Shown here: positions 27,001-39,698 of the stretch, in pieces | Layout: each line of letters opens with the position of its first letter | How positions within the stretch are numbered: the first letter of the stretch is position 1 | From: Siphlonurus alternatus | Lineage: Eukaryota; Arthropoda; Insecta; Ephemeroptera; Siphlonuridae | Direction of reading: 5' to 3' | Length of the DNA stretch: 64,000 bases | NCBI GenBank assembly: GCA_949825025.1 | Contig: OX463779.1 | Coordinates: 37,768,203 to 37,832,202, forward strand | Notes under the pieces: generated by a model | What the model was told of the DNA's origin: nothing | Seen by the model: the letters and a program-made list of their open reading frames with translations, nothing else | Databases searched by the model: none | Program-made: the position numbers and the translations under genes

Positions 27001-27640
27001 TTATTATACTTTGTTAAATACACTATTCAATATTCAAGACGTTGTAACAGCAGGAAACTTGACGAATGAATCTGAAATGAATATTAAGTAATTTCTGAGG
27101 TGGTAATGATGTAATGATCAACTTTCTCCCTGACATTTTCCTGAATTTTGATGTTACTAATTAATGCATTATTTTACTATGTTAAATTATACACTATTAA
27201 ATATTCAAGGACGTTGTAACAGCAGGAAACTTGACGAATTAATCTGAAATGAATTTAAAGTAATTTCTGAGGTGGTATTGATCAACTTTCTCCCTGACAT
27301 TTTCCTGAATTTTGATGTACTAATTAATGCATTATTTTACTATGTTAAATATACCATTTAATATTCAAGGACGTTGTAACAGCAGGAAACTTGACGAATG
27401 AATCTGAAATGAATATAAAGTAATTTCTGAGGTGATAATGATCAACTTTCTCCCTGTCATTTTCGTGAATTTTGATGTTAATATTTAATGGATTATTTTA
27501 CTATGTTAAGTATACTATTAAATATTCATGGACGTTGTAACAGCAGGAAATTTGACACATGATTGTAAAATGATTTTAAACAATTTCCTGCGTTACTGAT
27601 GATCAACTTTCTTCCTGATATTTTCCGGACATTTGATGTT
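18055..27640 (+). repeat. Satellite B array, about 160-bp monomers, left
   Basis: About 60 head-to-tail copies. Landmarks per monomer are GACGTTGTAACAGCAGGAAA, CTTGACGAATGAATCTG, GGTGGTAATGATCAACTTTC, CCCTGACATTTTCCTGA and CTAATTAATGCATTA. Rare variants recur about 4.5 kb apart: TGTTTTACTA at 18641 and 23139 (4498 bp), and the 8-bp insertion variant GGTAATGATGTAATGATC near 22605 and 27101 (4496 bp). This shows a higher-order repeat of about 28 monomers in two copies. Monomers at both edges are diverged. There are no coding frames. Confidence 0.97.
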
Positions 27641-28260
27641 ACTTTTTTCCAGACACATTTATGTGATAATTTCATGACTTGGATTTTTAATTAATTCCGA
27701 ATTTTAATTTAAAAATACATGTGCAATTATTTTCAAATTAATTAAAGTTGTAAGGAATACCTTGTAGTTCGAGATATTGAATAACAAAGGTGATCAGATA
27801 TCCCTCAATGTGGTAACCCAAATTTTGAAAACAGCCCATGCAGGGAATTCATTAAATTTAAAAAAGAAACTTAATAATTACAATTCAATTTGATTTAATT
27901 ATTGGTTAATAATAATTCTTATAATACTAAAATTAATAGCTCGATCTCAGTCTAGCGCGACCAATCTAGTTCTGTCGTAAAACTAAACTAGCGCGCCGTG
28001 TCCAACGAGAACCACGGGGAGGTGCCGAGCTTTTCTCGTCAGGGTTAGGATTTTGAGGGAAAAGGATAATAAGGAGGAGGAAATAGGTTGTTTAGGAAAG
28101 TGGGTTTAACAATGTACATACATTTAAAAAAATTAAATTATCAATAAGTAAATTTATATATTTACATTTACATATTTACAAGCATACATATTATAGCTAC
28201 AAATCAACAAATCATGTACGCATTTTATCATTTTATACAAGTAGAACATTAATATATATA

Positions 28261-28339
<79 letters not shown>

Positions 28340-28752
28340 GTACATTTCAGATTTTCAAGTGAAGTTAAATTTAATGGACAAATACCCACCACCACAAAAA
28401 GCTTGCAAATACAATTACATTCTTATAATTACAATGGTTACTACAACCGGTTCAAACAAAGAACAGAAAAAACTTGCAGCAAACTTAAACTTATTTTTTA
28501 AAAATTACTTTACAAAAATTTAAACTGATGCAATCGGAAACCTCTCTATGAAATGCATTTGTGATATGTACAATTTTTTAGCAAAACAGATGAAATTGTT
28601 AAATGACAAGATGGCTTTTAGATTGAATTTTCTGACAAAATATCTTGCAAAGAAATACATCCTTTCTACTAATTTACCACATCGGATCAATAAATCATAT
28701 TTCTTTTTTTTTAGTATTTATTTAATTTTCACGTAACAGGCCAAAAATCGGT
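27641..28752. other. Inner unique segment of left arm
   Basis: AT-rich with a less AT-rich patch at about 27950-28100 containing CTAGCGCGACCAATCTAG and AGAACCACGGGGAGGTGCC, and a TA run (28251-28334). It is mirrored almost exactly at 29147-30240. No convincing gene is seen: the only frame (28548-28736) is low-complexity. Confidence 0.7.
28251..28334. repeat. (TA)n microsatellite, left inner arm
   Basis: A TA run with one TCTA interruption. The mirror tract at 29566-29630 is 18 bp shorter and uninterrupted. Confidence 0.9.
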
Positions 28753-29146
28753 TTAAGGTAGAGATAACGCCGAAAAGCTGATCGACGTAATGCCCTTTGA
28801 TTAAAATGTAAACCTTAGCAAATTGACAAAAATTCTGAATTTTTTTTGAGAGGCAGATATTAGTGCCTAAAAGCCACAGAAAAAATTTCAAAACAATTTA
28901 ACGAGCCGATTTTTTTTAATTAACTTTTTTTAACTTTCAGCATAGGGCTTTCCCATGGAGAGCCAAACTAAAAAATTAATTTGAAAAAATCGGCTCGTTA
29001 AATGTTTTCGAAACTTTTGCTATGGCTTTTAGGCACTAATATCTGCCTCTCAAAAAAAATTCAGAATTTTTGTCAATTTGCTAAGGTTTACATTTTAATC
29101 AAAGGGCATTACGTCGATCAGCTTTTCGGCGTTATCTCTACCTTAA
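28753..29146. mobile_element. TTAA-flanked MITE at the palindrome axis
   Basis: A subfamily A fold-back element from TTAAGGTAGAGATAACGCCG to its inverse, with the asymmetric centre CATAGGGCTTTCCCATGGAG. Its two TTAA ends are equidistant from the axis of the 23-kb palindrome (28753 + 29146 = 57899). The outer 120-130 bp of its arms are perfectly complementary, as are the flanking arms. The inner part shows normal arm-to-arm mismatches. It is noncoding. Confidence 0.92.
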
Positions 29147-29561
29147 ACCGATTTTTGGCCTGTTACGTGAAAATTAAATAAATACTAAAAAAAAAGAAAT
29201 ATGATTTATTGATCCGATGTGGTAAATTAGTAGAAAGGATGTATTTCTTTGCAAGATATTTTGTCAGAAAATTCAATCTAAAAGCCATCTTGTCATTTAA
29301 CAATTTCATCTGTTTTGCTAAAAAATTGTACATATCACAAATGCATTTCATAGAGAGGTTTCCGATTGCATCAGTTTAAATTTTTGTAAAGTAATTTTTA
29401 AAAAATAAGTTTAAGTTTGCTGCAAGTTTTTTCTGTTCTTTGTTTGAACCGGTTGTAGTAACCATTGTAATTATAAGAATGTAATTGTATTTGCAAGCTT
29501 TTTGTGGTGGTGGGTATTTTTGTCCATTAAATTTAACTTCACTTGAAAATCTGAAATGTAC

Positions 29562-29633
<72 letters not shown>

Positions 29634-30239
29634 GTTCTACTTGTATAAAATGATAAAATGCGTACATGATTTGTTGATTTGTAGCTATAATATGTATGCT
29701 TGTAAATATGTAAATGTAAATATATAAATTTACTTATTGATAATTTAATTTTTTTAAATGTATGTACATTGTTAAACCCACTTTCCTAAACAACCTATTT
29801 CCTCCTCCTTATTATCCTTTTCCCTCAAAATCCTAACCCTGACGAGAAAAGCTCGGCACCTCCCCGTGGTTCTCGTTGGACACGGCGCGCTAGTTTAGTT
29901 TTACGACAGAACTAGATTGGTCGCGCTAGACTGAGATCGAGCTATTAATTTTAGTATTATAAGAATTATTATTAACCAATAATTAAATCAAATTGAATTG
30001 TAATTATTAAGTTTCTTTTTTAAATTTAATGAATTCCCTGCATGGGCTGTTTTCAAAATTTGGGTTACCACATTGAGGGATATCTGATCACCTTTGTTAT
30101 TCAATATCTCGAACTACAAGGTATTCCTTACAACTTTAATTAATTTGAAAATAATTGCACATGTATTTTTAAATTAAAATTCGGAATTAATTAAAAATCC
30201 AAGTCATGAAATTATCACATAAATGTGTCTGGAAAAAAG
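29147..30239. other. Inner unique segment of right arm
   Basis: Reverse complement of 27641-28752, including the (TA)n tract at 29566-29630. The frame at 29485-29727 is read through the microsatellite and is not a gene. Confidence 0.7.
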
Positions 30240-33200
30240 TAACATCAAATGTCCGGAAAATATCAGGAAGAAAGTTGATCATCAGTAACGCAGGAAATTG
30301 TTTAAAATCATTTTACAATCATGTGTCAAATTTCCTGCTGTTACAACGTCCATGAATATTTAATAGTATACTTAACATAGTAAAATAATCCATTAAATAT
30401 TAACATCAAAATTCACGAAAATGACAGGGAGAAAGTTGATCATTACCACCTCAGAAATTACTTTAAATTCAATTTAGATTCATTCGTCAAGTTTCCTGCT
30501 GTTACAACGTCCTTGAATATTTAATAGTATATTTAACATAGTAAAATAATGCATTAATTAGTACATCAAAATTCAGGAAAATGTTAGGGAGAAAGTTGAT
30601 CAATACCAACTCAGAAATTACTTTATATTCATTTTAGATCAATTCGTCAAGTTCCCTGCTGTTACAACGTCCTTGAATTTAATAGTATGATACTTAACAT
30701 ATTAAAATAATGCATTAATTAGTAAAACATCAAAATTCAGGAAAATGTCAGGGAGAAAGTTGATCATTACCACCTCAGAAATTACTTTATATTCATTTCA
30801 GATTCATTCGTCAAGTTTCCTGCTGTTACAACGTCTTGAATATTTAATAGTGTATTTAACATAGTAAAATAATGCATTAATTAGTACATCAAAATTCAGG
30901 AAAATGTCAGGGAGAAAGTTGATCATTACCACCTCAGAAATTACTTTATATTCAATTCAGATTCATTCGTCAAGTTTCCTGCTGTTACAACGTCTTGAAT
31001 ATTGAATAGTGTATTTAACAAAGTATAATAATGCATTAATTAGTAACATCAAAAATCAGGAAAATGTCAGGGATAAAGTTGATCATTACCACCTCAGAAA
31101 TTACTTTATATTCATTTCAGATTCATTCGTCAAGTTTCCTGCTGTTACAACGTCTTGAATATTGAATAGTGTATTTAACAAAGTAAAATAATGCATTAAT
31201 TAGTAACATCAAAATTCAGGTAAAAATCAGGGAGAAAGTTGATCATTACCACCTCAGAAATTACTTTATATTCATTTCAGATTCATTCGTCAAGTTTCCT
31301 GCTGTTACAACGTCTTGAATATTTAATAGTGTATTTAACATAGTAAAATAATGCATTAATTAGTAACATCAAAATTCAGGAAAATGTCAGGGAGAAAGTT
31401 GATCATTACCACCTCAGAAATTACTTTATATTCATTTCAGATTCATTCGTCAAGTTTCCTGCTGTTACAACGTCCTTGAATATTTAATAGTATACTTAAC
31501 ATAGTAAAATAATGCATTAATTAGTAACATCAAATTTCAGGAAAATGTCAGGGAGAAAGTTGATCATTACCACCTCAGAAATTACTTAATATTCATTTCA
31601 GATTCATTCGTCAAGTTTCCTGCTGTTACAAAGTCTTGAATATTGAATAGTGTATTTAACAAAGTATAATAATGCATTAATTAGTAACATCAAAAATCAG
31701 GAAAATGTCAGGGAGAAAGTTGATCATTATCACCTCAGAAATTACTTTAAATTCAATTTAGATTCATTCGTCAAGTTTCCTGCTGTTACAACGTCCTTGA
31801 ATATTTAATAGTATATATTTAACTTAGTAAAATAATGCATTAATTAGTACATCAAAATTCAGGAAAATGTTAGGGAGAAAGTTGATCAATACCAACTCAG
31901 AAATTACTTTATATTCATTTTAGATCAATTCGTCAAGTTCCCTGCTGTTACAACGTCCTTGAATTTAATAGTATGATACTTAACATATTAAAATAATGCA
32001 TTAATTAGTAAAACATCAAAATTCAGGAAAATGTCAGGGAGAAAGTTGATCATTATCACCTCAGAAATTACTTTAAATTCAATTTAGATTCATTCGTCAA
32101 GTTTCCTGCTGTTACAACGTCTTGAATATTGAATAGTGTATTTAACAAAGAATATTAATGCATTAATTAGTAACATCAAAAATCAGGAAAATGTCAGGGA
32201 GATAGTTGATCATTACCACCTCAGAAATTACTTTATATTCATTTCAGATTCATTCGTCAAGTTTCCTGCTGTTACAACGTCTTGAATATTGAATAGTGTA
32301 TTTAACAAAGTAAAATAATGCATTAATTAGTAACATCAAAAATCAGGATAATGTCAGGGAGAAAGTTGATCATTACCACCTCAGAAATTACTTTATATTC
32401 ATTTCAGATTCATTCGTCAAGTTTCCTGCTGTTACAACGTCTTGAATATTGAATAGTGTATTTAACAAAGTAAAATAATGCATTAATTAGTAACATCAAA
32501 AATCAGGAAAATGTCAGGGAGAAAGTTGATCATTACCACCTCAGAAATTACTTTATATTCATTTCAGATTCATTCGTCAAGTTTCCTGCTGTTACAACGT
32601 CTTGAATATTTAATAGTGTATTTAACATAGTAAAATAATGCATTAATTAGTACATCAAAATTCAGGAAAATGTCAGGGAGAAAGTTGATCATTACCACCT
32701 CAGAAATTACTTTATATTCATTTCAGATTCATTCGTCAAGTTTCCTGCTGTTACAACGTCCTTGAATATTTAATAGTGTATTTAACATAGTAAAATAATG
32801 CATTAATTAGTAACATCAAAATTCAGGAAAATGTCAGGGAGAAAGTTGATCATTACCACTTAAGAAATTACTTTATATTCATTTCAGATTCATTCGTCAA
32901 GTTTGCTGCTGTTACAACGTCTTGAATATTGAATAGTGTATTTAACAAAGTATAATAATGCATTAATTAGTAACATCAAAAATCAGGAAAATGTCAGGGA
33001 GAAAGTTGATCATTATCACCTCAGAAATTACTTTAAATTCAATTTAGATTCATTCGTCAAGTTTCCTGCTGTTACAACGTCCTTGAATATTTAATAGTAT
33101 ATATTTAACTTAGTAAAATAATGCATTAATTAGTACATCAAAATTCAGGAAAATGTTAGGGAGAAAGTTGATCAATACCAACTCAGAAATTACTTTATAT

Positions 33201-36200
33201 TCATTTTAGATCAATTCGTCAAGTTCCCTGCTGTTACAACGTCCTTGAATTTAATAGTATGATACTTAACATATTAAAATAATGCATTAATTAGTAAAAC
33301 ATCAAAATTCAGGAAAATGTCAGGGAGAAAGTTGATCATTATCACCTCAGAAATTACTTTAAATTCAATTTAGATTCATTCGTCAAGTTTCCTGCTGTTA
33401 CAACGTCTTGAATATTGAATAGTGTATTTAACAAAGAATATTAATGCATTAATTAGTAACATCAAAAATCAGGAAAATGTCAGGGAGATAGTTGATCATT
33501 ACCACCTCAGAAATTACTTTATATTCATTTCAGATTCATTCGTCAAGTTTCCTGCTGTTACAACGTCTTGAATATTGAATAGTGTATTTAACAAAGTAAA
33601 ATAATGCATTAATTAGTAACATCAAAAATCAGGATAATGTCAGGGAGAAAGTTGATCATTACCACCTCAGAAATTACTTTATATTCATTTCAGATTCATT
33701 CGTCAAGTTTCCTGCTGTTACAACGTCTTGAATATTGAATAGTGTATTTAACAAAGTAAAATAATGCATTAATTAGTAACATCAAAAATCAGGAAAATGT
33801 CAGGGAGAAAGTTGATCATTACCACCTCAGAAATTACTTTATATTCATTTCAGATTCATTCGTCAAGTTTCCTGCTGTTACAACGTCTTGAATATTTAAT
33901 AGTGTATTTAACATAGTAAAATAATGCATTAATTAGTACATCAAAATTCAGGAAAATGTCAGGGAGAAAGTTGATCATTACCACCTCAGAAATTACTTTA
34001 TATTCAATTCAGATTCATTCGTCAAGTTTCCTGCTGTTACAACGTCTTGAATATTGAATAGTGTATTTAACAAAGTATAATAATGCATTAATTAGTAACA
34101 TCAAAAATCAGGAAAATGTCAGGGAGAAAGTTGATCATTACCACCTCAGAAATTACTTTATATTCATTTCAGATTCATTCGTCAAGTTTCCTGCTGTTAC
34201 AACGTCCTTGAATATTTAATAGTGTATTTAACAAAGTATAATAATGCATTAATTAGTAACATCAAAAAACAGGAAAATGTCAGGGAGAAAGTTGATCATT
34301 ATCACCTCAGAAATTACTTTAAATTCATTTTAGATCAATTCGTCAAGTTTCCTGCTGTTACAACGTCTTGAATATTGAATAGTATATTTAACATAGTAAA
34401 ATAATGCATTAATTAGTACATCAAAATTCAGGAAAATGTTAGGGAGAAAGTTGATCAATACCAACTCAGAAATTACTTTATATTCATTTTAGATCAATTC
34501 GTCAAGTTCCCTGCTGTTACAACGTCCTTGAATTTAATAGTATGATACTTAACATATTAAAATAATGCATTAATTAGTAAAACATCAAAATTCAGGAAAA
34601 TGTCAGGGAGAAAGTTGATCATTACCACCTCAGAAATTACTTTATATTCATTTCAGATTCATTCGTCAAGTTTTCTGCTGTTACAACGTCTTGAATATTT
34701 AATAGTGTATTTAACATAGTAAAATAATGCATTAATTAGTACATCAAAATTCAGGAAAATGTCAGGGAGAAAGTTGATCATTACCACCTCAGAAATTACT
34801 TTATATTCAATTCAGATTCATTCGTCAAGTTTCCTGCTGTTACAACGTCTTGAATATTGAATAGTGTATTTAACAAAGTATAATAATGCATTAATTAGTA
34901 ACATCAAAAATCAGGAAAATGTCAGGGAGAAAGTTGATCATTACCACCTCAGAAATTACTTTATATTCATTTCAGATTCATTCGTCAAGTTTCCTGCTGT
35001 TACAACGTCCTTGAATATTTAATAGTGTATTTAACAAAGTATAATAATGCATTAATTAGTAACATCAAAAAACAGGAAAATGTCAGGGAGAAAGTTGATC
35101 ATTATCACCTCAGAAATTACTTTAAATTCATTTTAGATCAATTCGTCAAGTTTCCTGCTGTTACAACGTCTTGAATATTGAATAGTGTATTTAACAAAGT
35201 AAAATAATGCATTAATTAGTAATATCAAAAATCAGAAAAATGTCAGGGAGAAAGTTGATCATTACCACCTCAGAAATTACTTTATATTCATTTCAGATTC
35301 ATTCGTCAAGTTTCCTGCTGTTACAACGTCTTGAATATTGAATAGTGTATTTAACAAAGAATATTAATGCATTAATTAGTAACATCAAAAATCAGGAAAA
35401 TGTCAGGGAGAAAGTTGATCATTACCACCTCAGAAATTACTTTATATTCAATTCAGATTCATTTGTCAAGTTTCCTGCTGTTACAACGTCTTGAATATTG
35501 AATAGTGTATTTAACAAAGTAAAATAATGCATTAATTAGTAACATCAAAATTCAGGTAAAAATCAGGGAGAAAGTTGATCATTACCACCTCAGAAATTAC
35601 TTTAAATTCAATTTAGATTCATTCGTCAAGTTTCCTGCTGTTACAACGTCCTTGAATATTTAATAGTATATTTAACATAGTAAAATAATGCATTAATTAG
35701 TACATCAAAATTCAGGAAAATGTTAGGGAGAAAGTTGATCAATACCAACTCAGAAATTACTTTATATTCATTTTAGATCAATTCGTCAAGTTCCCTGCTG
35801 TTACAACGTCCTTGAATTTAATAGTATGATACTTAACATATTAAAATAATGCATTAATTAGTAAAACATCAAAATTCAGGAAAATGTCAGGGAGAAAGTT
35901 GATCATTACCACCTCAGAAATTACTTTATATTCATTTCAGATTCATTCGTCAAGTTTCCTGCTGTTACAACGTCTTGAATATTTAATAGTGTATTTAACA
36001 TAGTAAAATAATGCATTAATTAGTACATCAAAATTCAGGAAAATGTCAGGGAGAAAGTTGATCATTACCACCTCAGAAATTACTTTATATTCAATTCAGA
36101 TTCATTCGTCAAGTTTCCTGCTGTTACAACGTCTTGAATATTGAATAGTGTATTTAACAAAGTATAATAATGCATTAATTAGTAACATCAAAAATCAGGA

Positions 36201-38948
36201 AAATGTCAGGGATAAAGTTGATCATTAACACCTCAGAAATTACTTTATATTCATTTCAGATTCATTCGTCAAGTTTCCTGCTGTTACAACGTCTTGAATA
36301 TTGAATAGTGTATTTAACAGAGTAAAATAATGCATTAATTAGTAACATCAAAATTCAGGTAAAAATCAGGGAGAAAGTTGATCATTACCACCTCAGAAAT
36401 TACTTTATATTCATTTCAGATTCATTCGTCAAGTTTCCTGCTGTTACAACGTCTTGAATATTTAATAGTGTATTTAACATAGTAAAATAATGCATTAATT
36501 AGTAACATCAAAATTCAGGAAAATGTCAGGGAGAAAGTTGATCATTACCACCTCAGAAATTACTTTATATTCATTTCAGATTCATTCGTCAAGTTTCCTG
36601 CTGTTACAACGTCCTTGAATATTTAATAGTATACTTAACATAGTAAAATAATGCATTAATTAGTAACATCAAATTTCAGGAAAATGTCAGGGAGAAAGTT
36701 GATCATTACCACCTCAGAAATTACTTAATATTCATTTCAGATTCATTCGTCAAGTTTCCTGCTGTTACAAAGTCTTGAATATTGAATAGTGTATTTAACA
36801 AAGTATATTAATGCATTAATTAGTAACATCAAAAATCAGGAAAATGTCAGGGAGAAAGTTGATCATTACCACCTCAGAAATTACTTTATATTCATTTCAG
36901 ATTCATTCGTCAAGTTTCCTGCTGTTACAACGTCTTGAATATTGAATAGTGTATTTAACAAAGTAAAAAATAATGCATTAATTAGTAACATCAAAATTCA
37001 GGAAAATGTCAGGGAGAAAGTTGATCATTACCACCTCAGAAATTACTTTATATTCAATTCAGATTCATTCGTCAAGTTTCCTGCTGTTACAACGTCTTGA
37101 ATATTTAATAGTGTATTTAACATAGTAAAATAATGCATTAATTAGTAACATCAAAATTCAGGAAAATGTCAGGGAGAAAGTTGATCATTACCACCTCAGA
37201 AATTACTTTATATTCATTTCAGATTCATTCGTCAAGTTTGCTGCTGTTACAACGTCTTGAATATTGAATAGTGTATTTAACAAAGTATAATAATGCATTA
37301 ATTAGTAACATCAAAAATCAGGAAAATGTCAGGGAGAAAGTTGATCATTATCACCTCAGAAATTACTTTAAATTCAATTTAGATTCATTCGTCAAGTTTC
37401 CTGCTGTTACAACGTCCTTGAATATTTAATAGTATATATTTAACTTAGTAAAATAATGCATTAATTAGTACATCAAAATTCAGGAAAATGTCAGGGAGAA
37501 AGTTGATCATTACCACCTCAGAAATTACTTTATATTCAATTCAGATTCATTCGTCAAGTTTCCTGCTGTTACAACGTCTTGAATATTGAATAGTGTATTT
37601 AACAAAGTATAATAATGCATTAATTAGTAACATCAAAAATCAGGAAAATGTCAGGGAGAAAGTTGATCATTATCACCTCAGAAATTACTTTAAATTCAAT
37701 TTAGATTCATTCGTCAAGTTTCCTGCTGTTACAACGTCCTTGAATATTTAATAGTATATATTTAACATAGTAAAATAATGCATTAATTAGTACATCAAAA
37801 TTCAGGAAAATGTCAGGGAAAAAGTTGATCATTACCACCTCCGAAATTACTTTATATTCATTTCAGATTCATTCGTCAAGTTTGCTGCTGTTACAACGTC
37901 CTTGAATATTTAATAGTATATTTAACAAAGTAAAATAATGCATTAATTAGTAACATAAAAAATCAGGAAAATGTCAGGGAGAAAGTTGATCATTACCACC
38001 TCAAAAATTACTTTATATTCATTTTAGATCAATTCGTCAAGTTCCCTGCTGTTACAACGTCCTCGAATTTAATAGTATGATACTTAACATATTAAAATAA
38101 TGCATTAATTAGTAACATCAAATTTCAGGAAAATGTCAGGGAGAAAGTTGATCATTACCACCTCAGAAATTACTTAATATTCATTTCAGATTCATTCGTC
38201 AAGTTTCCTGCTGTTACAACGTCTTGAATATTGAATAGTGTATTTAGCAAAGTATATTAATGCATTAATTAGTAACATCAAAAATCAGGAAAATGTCAGG
38301 GAGAAAGTTGATCATTACCACCTCAGAAATTACTTTATATTCATTTCAGATTCATTCGTCAAGTTTCCTGCTGTTACAACGTCTTGAATATTGAATAGTG
38401 TATTTAACAAAGTAAAAAATAATGCATTAATTAGTAACATCAAAATTCAGGAAAATGTCAGGGAGAAAGTTGATCATTACCACCTCCGAAATTACTTTAT
38501 ATTCATTTCAGATTCATTCGTCAAGTTTGCTGCTGTTACAACGTCCTTGAATATTTAATAGTATATTTAACAAAGTAAAATAATGCATTAATTAGTAACA
38601 TAAAAAATCAGGAAAATGTCAGGGAGAAAGTTGATCATTACCACCTCAAAAATTACTTTATATTCATTTTAGATCAATTTGTCAAGTTCCCTGATGTTAC
38701 AACGTCCTCGAATTTAATAGTATGATACTTAACATATTAAAATAATGCATTAATTAGTAAAACATCAAAATTCAGGAAAATGTCAGGGAGAAAGTTGATC
38801 AATACCACCTCAGAAATTACTTTATATTCATTTTAGATCAATTCGTCAAGTTCCCTGCTGTTACAACGTCTTGAATATTGAATAGTGTATTTAACAAAGT
38901 AAAATAATGCATTAATTAGTAACATCAAAAATCAGAAAAATGTCAGGG
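30240..38948 (-). repeat. Satellite B array, right, inverted
   Basis: About 54 monomers of the same 160-bp satellite in reverse orientation. Variant monomers show several nested duplications. TACAAAGTCTTGAA at about 31627 and 36766 and GGGATAAAGTT at 31070 and 36209 are 5139 bp apart (about 32 monomers). GATAGTTGAT at 32211 and 33486 gives 1275 bp. ATCAAAAAAC at 34261 and 35064 gives 803 bp. CCTCCGAAATT near 37839 and 38484 gives 645 bp. The innermost monomer matches the left array's innermost monomer, but monomer order then differs. Confidence 0.97.
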
Positions 38949-39698
38949 ACATTTATTAAATATATATTTAATAAATGTTTGGACAGATCGATATTTATAT
39001 ATTATAACATGCTTGCTAGGTACATAATAGTTTCAAATTATCATTTCGGCAACGCAGTAGTTCTTTATAATGAAACCGTCGGAAGAAATAAATGTCGGCC
39101 ACATAATTATATGCTATGCAGCAATTAATTGCATATATAACATGCATATAAAGTACTTATGTGAACTAATTGAGAAACTTATAATTATTATATCTCCGTT
39201 TTATGCGAGTTTCTCTCTAAGTAATGCCGTTTTTATGTATTTAATATGCCGTGTAATCTTGCAACATGCTTCGATTTGGTCATGAAACTATAATATTATA
39301 ATTATATACAATATAACAAAAATACATTTTAATGTAGATAACACCTTGATCTTTAAATTTTTAGTGCGCTTTCGCACTTTTTGAGGACAGTATGGCCATC
39401 TGTTGGCACAAGGTTTAACTATTAACTATCTAGACGCTGATTGGTCGGATTGGTTTTTTCGTGTCGATGCCAACTTCACGACTGTTCAAAGTGGTTGAGA
39501 ATCCATCTTGCGTTGCCAAATTTAGCGGCCTCTTATCCCTCCATATGATTAACATGTAATCTTATTAATTCAATTACTCGCTAATTATGCAATTTGCCGC
39601 TTAATGAATACTCTTATTGGCCTTCAATTTACACGTAGAATTTTATCATGTGCTTACTTTTCGTATACGTTAGAGCGAAGAATTCTCCTGTCGTACCA
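38949..39698. other. Outer unique segment of right arm
   Basis: It matches the left arm segment 16452-17560 without the hAT MITE. The frame at 39070-39285 and its mirror at 17241-17456 differ by one residue (ICYAAIN versus ICHAAIN). No domain, splice context or codon signature supports it as a gene. Confidence 0.7.

Larger units (their letters stand above)
16452..28949. repeat. Left arm of giant inverted repeat (about 12.5 kb)
   Basis: The arm starts at GGTACGACAGGAGAATTCTT, whose reverse complement ends the right arm at 39698. In order outwards to inwards it holds: outer unique DNA with a hAT-like MITE (16654-17023), a TA run, about 450 bp not found in the other arm, the satellite B array (18055-27640), inner unique DNA (27640-28752) and half of the hinge MITE. 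Where comparable, unique parts match the right arm with only rare substitutions (for example ATAGATCTGTCC versus ATCGATCTGTCC). Mapping is x to 57899 minus x next to the axis, shifting by 18 beyond the (TA)n tract. Confidence 0.95.
28950..39698. repeat. Right arm of giant inverted repeat (about 10.7 kb)
   Basis: Reverse complement of the left arm: half of the hinge MITE, inner unique DNA (29147-30240), satellite B (30240-38948) and outer unique DNA (38949-39698). Identical 62-codon frames at 28548-28736 (plus) and 29163-29351 (minus) reflect arm identity, not genes. Differences from the left arm are a different number and order of satellite monomers, a shorter TA tract, no 370-bp MITE, and loss of the left-arm segment at about 17560-18050. 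Confidence 0.95.

Noticed and set aside
28548..29351. Identical 62-codon frames on opposite strands
   Set aside because: They are the same sequence in the two palindrome arms, Lys/Phe-rich and without splice or promoter context.
18055..38948. CRISPR-like or regulatory tandem array
   Set aside because: Monomers of 160 bp are contiguous with no unique spacers and the context is eukaryotic; it is a satellite.
16452..39698. Pure assembly or library artefact (fold-back read) as explanation of the palindrome
   Set aside because: The arms differ by a MITE with target duplication, by TA-tract length and by satellite organisation, which a fold-back artefact would not produce. Collapse or expansion inside the arrays remains possible.
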